Shown here: positions 57,005 to 64,000 of the stretch, piece by piece
How positions within the stretch are numbered: position 1 is the stretch's first letter
Layout: each line of letters starts with the position of its first letter
Assembly: GCF_020515695.1 (NCBI RefSeq)
Contig: NZ_JAIWJA010000002.1
Coordinates: 858,505 to 922,504, forward strand
Direction: 5' to 3'
DNA length: 64,000 nt
Source of the DNA: Pseudomonas sp. MWU16-30317
GTDB taxonomy: Bacteria; Pseudomonadota; Gammaproteobacteria; Pseudomonadales; Pseudomonadaceae
Made by a program: the position numbers and the translations under genes
Notes under the pieces: generated by a model
What the model was told of the DNA's origin: nothing
What the model saw: only the letters and a program-made list of their open reading frames with translations
The model's database searches: none

Positions 57005-58480
57005 ATGTCAGTTACCAGTACCCCTGTATTTCTCGATGATCGGCTGTGGGCCGAGCGTGTGTTCAATGGCGATTGGGTACCCGCGCTGGGCGGTGGGCAA
57101 ACGGTGACCGAGCCCGCCACGGGGCAGCCTCTGAGCCTTGCCGGCAACGCCAATGCGGCCGATATCAGCCGCGCCTGTAGCGAAGCCGCCGACGCACAGC
57201 GCCAATGGGCGGCAACCGGTCCAAGGGAGCGGGCGGCAGTGTTCCGGGCCGCCGCTGCGCAGGCCGAAGCGCACTTCGCCGAGCTGGCGCTGTATGTAGC
57301 GCGGGAAACCGGGGCAGCGTTGTTCAAGGGCGAACATGAGGTGCGCGAGGCGATCGTCCTGCTGCACCAGGCCGCCGGGCTGCTGGCTCAGCCTCACGGC
57401 CTGGTGTTGCCCAGTGCGGCGGGGCGGTTGTCCTACGCGCGGCGCCAACCCCATGGGGTGGTCGGGGTGATTTCACCGTTCAATTTCCCTCTGGTGCTGT
57501 CGTTGCGTTCAGTGGCGCCGGCGCTGGCCGCAGGCAACGCTGTGGTGCTCAAGCCTGACCCGCAGACCCCGGTCAGCGGCGGCTACTTGATCGCGCGGTT
57601 GTTCGAGCAGGCCGGTTTGCCCAAGGGATTGCTGCACGTCCTGCCCGGCGGCGCCGAGGCAGGGGAGGCGCTGTGCAGCGATCCAAGAGTGAAGATGATT
57701 GCGTTCACCGGTTCCACCGGGGCTGGGCGCAAAGTGGCCGAGGTGGCGGGCAAGCACCTGAAGAAGGTCGCGCTGGAACTGGGCGGCAAGAATTCGCTGA
57801 TCGTGCTTGAAGATGCCGATCTCGACCTGGCGGCCAGGAATGCGGCCTGGGGCGCCTGGTTGCATCAGGGACAGATCTGCATGGCCACGGGCCGGATTCT
57901 GGTCCACGAATCCATCGCCGATGCCTTGATCGCCCGTTTGGTGGCCAAGGCCCGCGCGCTGACCGTGGGCAATGCTGCGAGGGGGGAGGCGGCACTCGGC
58001 CCGCTGATCAACGCGCGGCAGTTGCGTCGGGTGCAAGACATCGTCGAATCCAGTATCGAGGCCGGTGCTCGCCTCGAAGCGGGTGGGGAATCCCAAGGGC
58101 TGTGCTATTTGCCGACCGTACTCAGCGGGGTGATGCCGGGCATGCGCGCCTTCGACGAAGAGATTTTTGGTCCGGTGGCTACTGTGGTCACCTTCACCAC
58201 CGACGAGGAGGCGATCATGTTGGCCAACCACACCGAATACGGTTTGTCGGCCGCGGTGATTTCGCCTTCGATAGGGCGCGCCATGGCGATTGGCGAACAG
58301 CTGCAATGCGGCCTGCTGCACATCAATGACCAGACAGTGGCCGACGAGTGCATCAACCCCTTCGGTGGGCGCGGCAATTCAGGTAACGGTGGCAGCGTCG
58401 GCGGACCGGCTGATTGGGACGAGTACACCCAGTGGCAGTGGGTCACGGTCAAGGATACGCCGCCGGCTTATCCGTTCTAG
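57005..58480 (+). CDS. Aromatic aldehyde dehydrogenase (vanillin/benzaldehyde type)
   Basis: This 491-residue NAD-dependent aldehyde dehydrogenase has Glu258 (LELGGKN) and catalytic Cys292 (GQICMATGR). The C-terminal end (WQWVTVKDTPPAYPF) is typical of benzaldehyde dehydrogenases of the XylC/AreC group rather than of the best-known Vdh. In this setting it should oxidise vanillin to vanillate and may also act on coniferyl aldehyde. GGGAG precedes the ATG. The neighbours are a sigma-54 activator and a coniferyl alcohol dehydrogenase. Confidence 0.9.
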   Translation: MSVTSTPVFLDDRLWAERVFNGDWVPALGGGQTVTEPATGQPLSLAGNANAADISRACSEAADAQRQWAATGPRERAAVFRAAAAQAEAHFAELALYVARETGAALFKGEHEVREAIVLLHQAAGLLAQPHGLVLPSAAGRLSYARRQPHGVVGVISPFNFPLVLSLRSVAPALAAGNAVVLKPDPQTPVSGGYLIARLFEQAGLPKGLLHVLPGGAEAGEALCSDPRVKMIAFTGSTGAGRKVAEVAGKHLKKVALELGGKNSLIVLEDADLDLAARNAAWGAWLHQGQICMATGRILVHESIADALIARLVAKARALTVGNAARGEAALGPLINARQLRRVQDIVESSIEAGARLEAGGESQGLCYLPTVLSGVMPGMRAFDEEIFGPVATVVTFTTDEEAIMLANHTEYGLSAAVISPSIGRAMAIGEQLQCGLLHINDQTVADECINPFGGRGNSGNGGSVGGPADWDEYTQWQWVTVKDTPPAYPF

Positions 58481-58533
58481 TCCCGGCTGCCCTCCGTACG
58501 TCATTCATCGATAACAATAACAAGGTGCTCATC

Positions 58534-59301
58534 ATGGATTTGAACAACAAGACGCTGGTCGTGACCGGGGTATCGTCAGGCATTGGTGCGGAGCTGGCGC
58601 GGTTCGCACGATTCTGCGGGGCAACGGTGATCGGGGTGGATCGCAACGAGCCTCAGCTGACCCTCGATGGCTTTTTCAAGGCTGACCTGGGCGACCCACA
58701 GGCTATCGACACCTTGCTGGGGCAATTGCCGGATTCGGTCGATGGCCTGTGCAACGTTGCCGGCGTGCCGGGGACCGCGCCGTTGGCCACCGTGGCCAAT
58801 GTCAACTACCTGGGCTTACGCCATTTGAGTCAGGGGCTGTTGCCGCGCATGGCGCCGGGCAGCAGCATTGTCAATGTCGCCTCGGTGCTCGGCGGCGAGT
58901 GGCCGCAGCGCCTCGAATTGCACAAGGCGCTGGCGGCAACCGACAGTTACGCTGCCGGGCAACACTGGTTGGAGGCCAATCCGGTCGATCCAGCGACCTG
59001 CTACCAGTACTTCAAGGAGGCGCTGATCGTCTGGACCTTCGAGCAATCGCAGCGCTGGTTTCGCGATCACGGCGTGCGTCTCAACTGCGTGGCGCCGGGC
59101 CCGGTGGCGACGCCGATTCTCGGCGACTTCGTGACCATGCTCGGCGAAGAGCGCATTGCCCGTGACGCCTCGCGCATGGTGCGTCCTGCGTTGGCCGACG
59201 AGGTGGCGGCGGTGATTGCATTCTTGTGTGCGGACGCGTCCCGGTGGGTCAACGGGGTCAACTTGCCGGTGGATGGTGGGCTCGCCGCCACCTATCTGTA
59301 G
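58534..59301 (+). CDS. calA: Coniferyl alcohol dehydrogenase (SDR)
   Basis: This 255-residue short-chain dehydrogenase has TGVSSGIG (11-18) for NAD binding and Tyr157-X3-Lys161 (YQYFK) as catalytic pair. It matches the known Pseudomonas CalA along its length, including DGLCNVAGVPGTA, LGLRHLSQ-like and the C-terminal VNLPVDGGLAATY. CalA oxidises coniferyl alcohol to coniferyl aldehyde. It lies 53 bases after the aldehyde dehydrogenase and shares its predicted sigma-54 control. Confidence 0.9.
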   Translation: MDLNNKTLVVTGVSSGIGAELARFARFCGATVIGVDRNEPQLTLDGFFKADLGDPQAIDTLLGQLPDSVDGLCNVAGVPGTAPLATVANVNYLGLRHLSQGLLPRMAPGSSIVNVASVLGGEWPQRLELHKALAATDSYAAGQHWLEANPVDPATCYQYFKEALIVWTFEQSQRWFRDHGVRLNCVAPGPVATPILGDFVTMLGEERIARDASRMVRPALADEVAAVIAFLCADASRWVNGVNLPVDGGLAATYL

Positions 59302-59311
59302 AACGTGCGTT

Positions 59312-59331
59312 GCCCGGCAGAGATGCCGGGC
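59312..59331 (+). promoter_or_regulatory. Stem-loop between calA and outer-membrane gene
   Basis: GCCCGGC and GCCGGGC pair around an AGAGAT loop. There is no T-run, so it is more likely an mRNA-stabilising or processing hairpin than a terminator. Confidence 0.45.
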
Positions 59332-59364
59332 CTTGAACAACAATAAAAAATCAGGATGCACACG

Positions 59365-60312
59365 ATGCTCAAGTCATGCTTGCGGTTGGCTGTTGTCGCG
59401 CTTTTTTCTTCGCAATCTCTCATCGTTCACGCCTACGACTTGCCGGGGCTGAACCTCGGTTCCACCAGTTTCTACGATGGCTCTCCCGTGCCCGGAGGTC
59501 CGGGGTGGTACGTGGAACAGTACCTGACTTACTCCAGGGCCAATCGTTTCAATGACGCCAATGGCGACAAACTCAACCTGCCCAAACAGCAACTCGAAGT
59601 GTTCGCGCCCACGACGCAGATCATTTATGTACCCGAAGCGATGAGCAACGGCATGACCCTCGGGGCTACGGCGCTGGTAACCTCGCTGGTCCATGCCGAC
59701 GTGGATGATGGCCTGCACAACGCCGCGTTGAGTTCGCGCAACGGCGTCGGCGACTTGACCTTTGGGCCCTTCCTGCAACTCAAGACCCTGACCCGCGCCG
59801 ACGGCAGTCCGCTGTTGACCCAGCGCATCGAAGCCGACTTCGTGCTGCCCACGGGGGCGTATGATCGCGACAAGTCGATCAACCCCGGCAGCCACTTCTT
59901 TTCGTTCAACCCCTACTACGCCGCTACCTATTGGTTTACCCCGAAGTGGTCTGCCAGCGGGCGCTTCATGTACTTGTGGAACGCTACCAACCATGATCCG
60001 CAGCGCAGCTTCGGCGCTGTCTCCGACACCCAGGCCGGGCAGGCGCTGCACGCCAACTTCACGTCTCAGTACGCGATCACCGAACGCTTCAGCATCGGCC
60101 TCAACGGCTACGGGTTGAAGCAGATCACCGACAGCCGTATCGACGGTCACAATGTCAGTGGGCGCCGGGAAAAAGTCTGGGCGATCGGCCCTGGATTTCT
60201 CTACGCGTTCAACCACGAGAACGTGGTCAGCGTGAACAGCTACTTTGAGCAAGGCGCCGAAAATCGCACCGAGGGCAACAAGCTGGTGATCAATTTCTTG
60301 CACAAGCTTTAG
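59365..60312 (+). CDS. Outer-membrane protein, MetA-type aromatic uptake
   Basis: This 315-residue protein has a Sec signal and a beta-rich sequence with many aromatic residues, matching the phenol-degradation MetA/SphA-like family (FDTAs of outer-membrane channels near aromatic catabolic genes). Conserved-looking parts are VYVPEAMSNGMTLGA-like and NPGSHFFSFNPYYAATYW. The ATG at 59365 has AGGA 8 bases upstream; 59356 is an alternative. It probably helps lignin-derived aromatics cross the outer membrane. It is the last gene of the aldehyde dehydrogenase-calA unit. Confidence 0.82.
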   Translation: MLKSCLRLAVVALFSSQSLIVHAYDLPGLNLGSTSFYDGSPVPGGPGWYVEQYLTYSRANRFNDANGDKLNLPKQQLEVFAPTTQIIYVPEAMSNGMTLGATALVTSLVHADVDDGLHNAALSSRNGVGDLTFGPFLQLKTLTRADGSPLLTQRIEADFVLPTGAYDRDKSINPGSHFFSFNPYYAATYWFTPKWSASGRFMYLWNATNHDPQRSFGAVSDTQAGQALHANFTSQYAITERFSIGLNGYGLKQITDSRIDGHNVSGRREKVWAIGPGFLYAFNHENVVSVNSYFEQGAENRTEGNKLVINFLHKL

Positions 60313-60370
60313 CGGGGGAGCGGCGGATATCGGCTTTGCGTTTAGCAAATCGACGATCTCTGCGGGGTCG

Positions 60371-61807
60371 TCATCCGTCTTTGCGAATCCGCCCGATGCT
60401 TGCACCCCCCGCTATGGCCGCCGCCAGTGCAGCCACGCCGATCGCCAGGCGCATCGCTTGCGCATCCTGCTCGGGACTCATCAGCCCGTGTTCGCTGCCT
60501 GGCGCGTGTGCGGCATACACCGCCAGGATGACCCCTACCACAGCCGCACCCAGGCATTGCCCGAAGGTGCGAACGATGGCCAGTACACCGGATGCGCTGC
60601 CGCTGCGCTCACGGGACACGTTCGCCAGCATCTCGCGATTGTTCGGGCTCTGGAAGAATCCGAAGCCGATGCCGCAGAGCAATTCGCGCCAACAGATATC
60701 GACCGCGCTGGCATGCTCAGGCAAGAGTGCCAGCGACGCCAGCCCGGCCGTGAACAGACCCAGACCGGCAGTGGACAGCAGTGCTGGTGGGTGACGGTCG
60801 GCCAGGCGACCCGCTTGCGGGGCCGCCAGGACAATGCCTATGGGCCAGGCGGTGAACAGCAGCGCCGAGGCGAACACGCTATACCCGTAGGCGTTCTGGA
60901 ACAGGAAGGGCAGGGCGATGATGGTAATGCCCTGGCTGACGAAGGCGGCCAGGGAGGTCAGCGCGGCCAGCGAAAACCTTGAGGAGTGAAAGATATCCAG
61001 GGGCAGCAGTGGCATTCGCGCACGTTGCTGGCGCCAGATGAATGCGCCCCCGGCAGCCAGGGCGATCACTGCATAGAGGCCGACGGTCTCGGCCGCCTGC
61101 AGCGCGCTGCCCAGTTGCGCGCAGGCATCGGCAGCGAGGATCACCGCGCCCATGGTGAGGGCGGACAACCCGGCGCCGGCGATGTCGAAGCCTTCGCGGG
61201 TCTGCGTGGGCGTCTGTGGGATCGCGCGCAGCCCAAGAGTCACGCCGATGACGCCCAAGGGAATGTTGATCGCGAACAACCATTGCCAGCCGAGCACCGA
61301 GAGCAGGGTGCCGCCCAGCGTGGGCCCGATCGCGGTGCTCGCGGCCACCAGCAGTGCGTTGAAACCAAGGATGCGCCCCAGCAGGCGCGTCGGGAAAACG
61401 GTGCGGTAGATGGCCGGGCCAATGCTCAAGGTCGCCGCGCCGCCAATGCCTTGCAACACCCGCATGGCAATCAGCATGTCCAGCGACGTCGACAGCGCGC
61501 AGCCCAGGGAGGCCAGAGTAAAGACCGTGACGCCGCCTACGAACAAGGCGCGAAATCCCACCCGTTTCGCCAATGCCGCAAAGCTCATCAGCGTCATGGC
61601 GGCGGCCAGTAAATAGCCGTTGGCCACCCAGATGGTTGCGGCGGCAGAAACATCCAAGGCGCGGGCGATCGATGGCAAGGCGACGTTGACGATGGTGCCA
61701 TCCAGCACGGCCATGGCCGTAGCGGTCATGATTGCGATCATCGCCAGACGCCGTTCGGCACCGGGCAGGCCATCGTCTTCAGGGCGATCTGCGAATAATT
61801 CGGTCAC
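60371..61807 (-). CDS. MFS drug exporter, DHA2 (14-helix) type
   Basis: This 478-residue transporter has about 14 membrane helices and the DHA2 opening motif (LDGTIVNVALPSIARAL). Typical substrates are drugs or toxic organic compounds. The GTG start at 61807 overlaps the stop of the diguanylate cyclase gene upstream, so the two are co-translated. Confidence 0.9.
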   Translation of the reverse strand: MTELFADRPEDDGLPGAERRLAMIAIMTATAMAVLDGTIVNVALPSIARALDVSAAATIWVANGYLLAAAMTLMSFAALAKRVGFRALFVGGVTVFTLASLGCALSTSLDMLIAMRVLQGIGGAATLSIGPAIYRTVFPTRLLGRILGFNALLVAASTAIGPTLGGTLLSVLGWQWLFAINIPLGVIGVTLGLRAIPQTPTQTREGFDIAGAGLSALTMGAVILAADACAQLGSALQAAETVGLYAVIALAAGGAFIWRQQRARMPLLPLDIFHSSRFSLAALTSLAAFVSQGITIIALPFLFQNAYGYSVFASALLFTAWPIGIVLAAPQAGRLADRHPPALLSTAGLGLFTAGLASLALLPEHASAVDICWRELLCGIGFGFFQSPNNREMLANVSRERSGSASGVLAIVRTFGQCLGAAVVGVILAVYAAHAPGSEHGLMSPEQDAQAMRLAIGVAALAAAIAGGASIGRIRKDG

Positions 61808-63417
61808 TGCGGCTGGGCTCCTTGACGCGAGACACCGACCCTACTGCTTGTATCGACGGACTCCCAGCGGTTCCTGCCATTGTTTTTCGCGCTGTAGAGG
61901 AAACCATCGGCGGCCTTGATGAGTTCGTCCGGGGTGACGTCACCCGTCGCGGGGGCGCAACTGGCGATCCCGCCGCTGATGGTCACAATCCCCAGGGGGT
62001 GTTCGCTGTGTTCGATGGCCAGCGCGCGGATGGCCTCGACGATTTCCTGAGCGATCAGGCCGGCGCCGACCTCGGTGGTATCGGGCAGCAGCACGGTGAA
62101 TTCTTCGCCTCCGTAGCGAACCGCCAGGTCGGCCGGGCGCTTGAGGGTTTTCCTGAGGGTGTCGGCTACCCGGCGCAGGCAGTCATCGCCGGCCGAGTGC
62201 CCGTATTTGTCATTGAAGCGCTTGAAGTAGTCGACATCGAGCATGATCAACGCCAATGGATAGCCTTGGCGTTTGGCGCGACGGATCTCCAGCGCCAGCA
62301 CCATGTCGAGCTTGCGGCGATTGCCGAGCCCGGTGAGGCTGTCGGTCAGGGCCATTTCCTGCACGGTGCGGTGCGCCTGGCGCAGTTCGTTTTCCATTTC
62401 TATACGCTGGCGCAGCTGGCCGAGCACGATAAAACCGAAGCCGGTCAGAAACCCTACCAGCAACAGCAAGTACAGGCCGGTCTTGATCAGGTCGCGACGC
62501 CAGGGGCCGACGAAGGATTCGCGCGACAGACCAGCCTCGACCACCAGCGGGTAACTGCTCAGGGCGCGGTAGCCATACAGGCGATAGGTGCCGTCGACGA
62601 CGGCCTTGACCTCGGCCACGCCCTCGTTGGAAGTTGGCAGGTAGCGCTTGAAAATCACGCTGTCAGCCAAGGTCTGCGTGGTGACTGCCGGGCTGAAGGG
62701 GCGGCGGACCAGGATTCGACCATCACGCAGGGCCAGCACCAGCGCGCCTTTGTCGTCGATCTTGAAGTCGCCGTAGTAGTCGACGAAATAGCTGACGCGC
62801 AGAGTGCCCAGCAGTACTCCGGCGAACGAGCCGTCGGGATTGTTGAGCCGCCGGGATACCGGAATGATCGGTTCGCCGGTAGAGCGGCTGTTGACCACTT
62901 CGCCGATGCGCACGTTGCGGTCGGTGTGGGTGCGGTGATAGATGAAGTAGTCGCGGTCGGCGTTGTTGGCCTGGTCTGGAGTGATGGCTTTGTCGGTGAC
63001 GATCCACTGGCCATCGGGGCCATAGATGAACAGCCCGTGGAGCTGCGGCATGATCCTGGCCTGCTGGACCATCAACGCATGGATCCTGGGCACGTTGATG
63101 CTCGCCAGGCCATCGCCCTCGACACGCTCGCCGAGTGCGTCGGTCAGTACATCCACCTGGCGGATGGCATCTTCGGCGTGCTGCGCCGTGGCGCGCGCCA
63201 GGTTGGTGACCGAGTCGTTGGCCATGACGAAGGCCTGGCGGTAATCACGCCAGGCGCGCCAGCCCTCGACGGTCACGAAGGTGACGATCACCAGCACGAT
63301 GAAACAGACCGTGAGGCGGAATACCGTGGCGGCACGAACCGTCCCTGAACTCGTGGGGTCTGGCGGTGTGTCCGGCGGCATGTATGACCTTTTGCGTCCA
63401 AGCATGGTGTTTCTCAT
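61804..63417 (-). CDS. Membrane sensor diguanylate cyclase
   Basis: This 537-residue protein has a first membrane helix (about 30-52), a periplasmic dCache-type sensor, a second helix (about 300-325) and a GGDEF domain. The active site is GGEEF (about 436-440), with an inhibitory RxxD site (RPAD) 5 residues before it. It should make cyclic di-GMP in response to an external signal. The stop overlaps the start of the MFS exporter gene. Confidence 0.93.
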   Translation of the reverse strand: MRNTMLGRKRSYMPPDTPPDPTSSGTVRAATVFRLTVCFIVLVIVTFVTVEGWRAWRDYRQAFVMANDSVTNLARATAQHAEDAIRQVDVLTDALGERVEGDGLASINVPRIHALMVQQARIMPQLHGLFIYGPDGQWIVTDKAITPDQANNADRDYFIYHRTHTDRNVRIGEVVNSRSTGEPIIPVSRRLNNPDGSFAGVLLGTLRVSYFVDYYGDFKIDDKGALVLALRDGRILVRRPFSPAVTTQTLADSVIFKRYLPTSNEGVAEVKAVVDGTYRLYGYRALSSYPLVVEAGLSRESFVGPWRRDLIKTGLYLLLLVGFLTGFGFIVLGQLRQRIEMENELRQAHRTVQEMALTDSLTGLGNRRKLDMVLALEIRRAKRQGYPLALIMLDVDYFKRFNDKYGHSAGDDCLRRVADTLRKTLKRPADLAVRYGGEEFTVLLPDTTEVGAGLIAQEIVEAIRALAIEHSEHPLGIVTISGGIASCAPATGDVTPDELIKAADGFLYSAKNNGRNRWESVDTSSRVGVSRQGAQPQ

Positions 63418-63577
63418 TCAGACACTATCAGTTTGAGCACGCGATTCTGCCGATAACAGCTCGACTTGTCGCTACCTCTGCTCAGGCAGCTTGGGTGCAA
63501 CGAGTAAGGCGAATCTCTCCATATAGTAGAGGGGGATGAGCTTTTGGAGAAAAGTCGTAAATAGCTGAAATAAAAGG

Positions 63578-63605
63578 TTGACCGGTTATTCCAGTGCTGT
63601 ATTAT
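63578..63605 (+). promoter_or_regulatory. rrn promoter P1
   Basis: -35 TTGACC, a 16-base spacer and -10 TATTAT. An A-rich stretch upstream (63562-63575) may act as an UP element. Confidence 0.7.
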
Positions 63606-63696
63606 TCGCCTCCCGCAGACGAGCACTTAGATGCCCCAAGCGAGTCAAGTGTTTGAAGTTGTTCAGGTTTCTAGCGAAACACTTCAAAATAAACGC

Positions 63697-63724
63697 TTGA
63701 CAGGATGTGAGGCTAGCGTAGAAT
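63697..63724 (+). promoter_or_regulatory. rrn promoter P2
   Basis: -35 TTGACA, a 16-base spacer and -10 TAGAAT, followed by a GC-rich discriminator GCGCGCC, as expected for stringent control. Identical hexamers and spacing occur at tRNA-Val (4616). Confidence 0.85.
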
Positions 63725-63758
63725 GCGCGCCTCGGTTGAGACGAAAGAATCAACCCAC

Positions 63759-63770
63759 CGCTCTTTAACA
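63759..63770 (+). promoter_or_regulatory. rrn antitermination boxA
   Basis: CGCTCTTTAACA differs from the E. coli rrn boxA TGCTCTTTAACA at one base. It recruits the Nus antitermination complex. Confidence 0.85.
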
Positions 63771-63943
63771 ACTGAATCAAGCAATTCGTGTGGGTGCTTG
63801 TGAGCTCAGACTGATAGTCAAAAGATTATCAGCATCACAAATACTCCGCGAGAAATCAAAGAGTTACCTCGAATCTTCGGATTCGAGAATTGCGATTGCT
63901 GAGCCAAGTTTATAAGGTTTTCTCAAAACCTAATTGCAGTATT

Positions 63944-64000
63944 GAACTGAAGAGTTTGATCATGGCTCAGATTGAACGCTGGCGGCAGGCCTAACACATG
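63944..64000 (+). rRNA. 16S ribosomal RNA, 5' end
   Basis: The sequence from GAACTGAAGAGTTTGATCAT onward is the conserved 5' end of bacterial 16S rRNA and reads as Pseudomonas. The gene continues beyond the window. Confidence 0.98.

Larger units (their letters stand above)
63418..63943. other. 526-base region: rrn promoter and leader
   Basis: No protein gene is seen. The region contains two sigma-70 promoters (63578-63605 and 63697-63724), a boxA (63759-63770) and an AT-rich transcribed leader that should fold with the 3' flank of 16S for RNase III processing. Confidence 0.85.

Overview
The window is chromosomal DNA of a Pseudomonas, most likely of the fluorescens lineage. The evidence is the 16S rRNA 5' end that begins at 63944, the high-GC coding style, the thrS-infC-rpmI-rplT-pheS-pheT-ihfA core block, xenA, and many small families typical of pseudomonads (DUF1654, DUF6388, CapB-type cold shock protein). 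No insertion sequence, prophage or CRISPR array was seen. Species assignment is inference.

Layout. 1-7.6 kb: single genes (DUF1993 end, nhaR-type regulator, TerC, a C39-like lipoprotein without its catalytic residues, an amine oxidoreductase, tRNA-Val, a SPOR lipoprotein, a LysR regulator, a DUF1028 protein). 7.8-13.8 kb: an operon joining a polyamine-type ABC importer to an NtaA-type flavin monooxygenase and its flavin reductase. 13.8-17.6 kb: small secreted and stress proteins, including a DUF1654 gene under a LexA box, an I78 inhibitor lipoprotein and a cold shock gene. 18-25.3 kb: the translation block. The thrS leader carries a hairpin that copies a tRNA-Thr anticodon loop, infC starts with ATT, and a strong terminator hairpin lies directly before pheS. 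25.4-33.8 kb: tRNA-Pro, a luciferase-family oxidoreductase, a DHH phosphoesterase, a 5'-nucleotidase, small membrane proteins, an amino-acid-type chemoreceptor, and xenA with a divergent ArsR-type regulator.

33.9-44.6 kb holds a complete C-P lyase operon, phnCDEFGHIJKLMNP, mostly with overlapping start and stop codons. It is preceded by five Pho-box-like heptamers spaced exactly 11 bp apart. A HutC-type palindrome lies inside the start of phnF. Together these predict PhoB activation and PhnF control of phosphonate use.

44.6-49.4 kb: CsbD, DUF4865 with a coupled 36-codon ORF, a LysR regulator, a J-domain membrane protein and an MFS exporter. 49.5-60.3 kb is a lignin-monomer island: ech, fcs, a MarR regulator, vanAB, a XylR-type sigma-54 activator, an aromatic aldehyde dehydrogenase, a coniferyl alcohol dehydrogenase and an outer-membrane protein. 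Apart from a dedicated coniferyl aldehyde dehydrogenase, it encodes the route from coniferyl alcohol through ferulate, vanillin and vanillate to protocatechuate. A 17-bp palindrome recurs at three of its promoters, and a good -24/-12 promoter precedes the aldehyde dehydrogenase. 60.4-63.4 kb: an MFS exporter coupled to a membrane diguanylate cyclase. 63.5-64 kb: tandem rrn promoters, boxA and the start of 16S rRNA.
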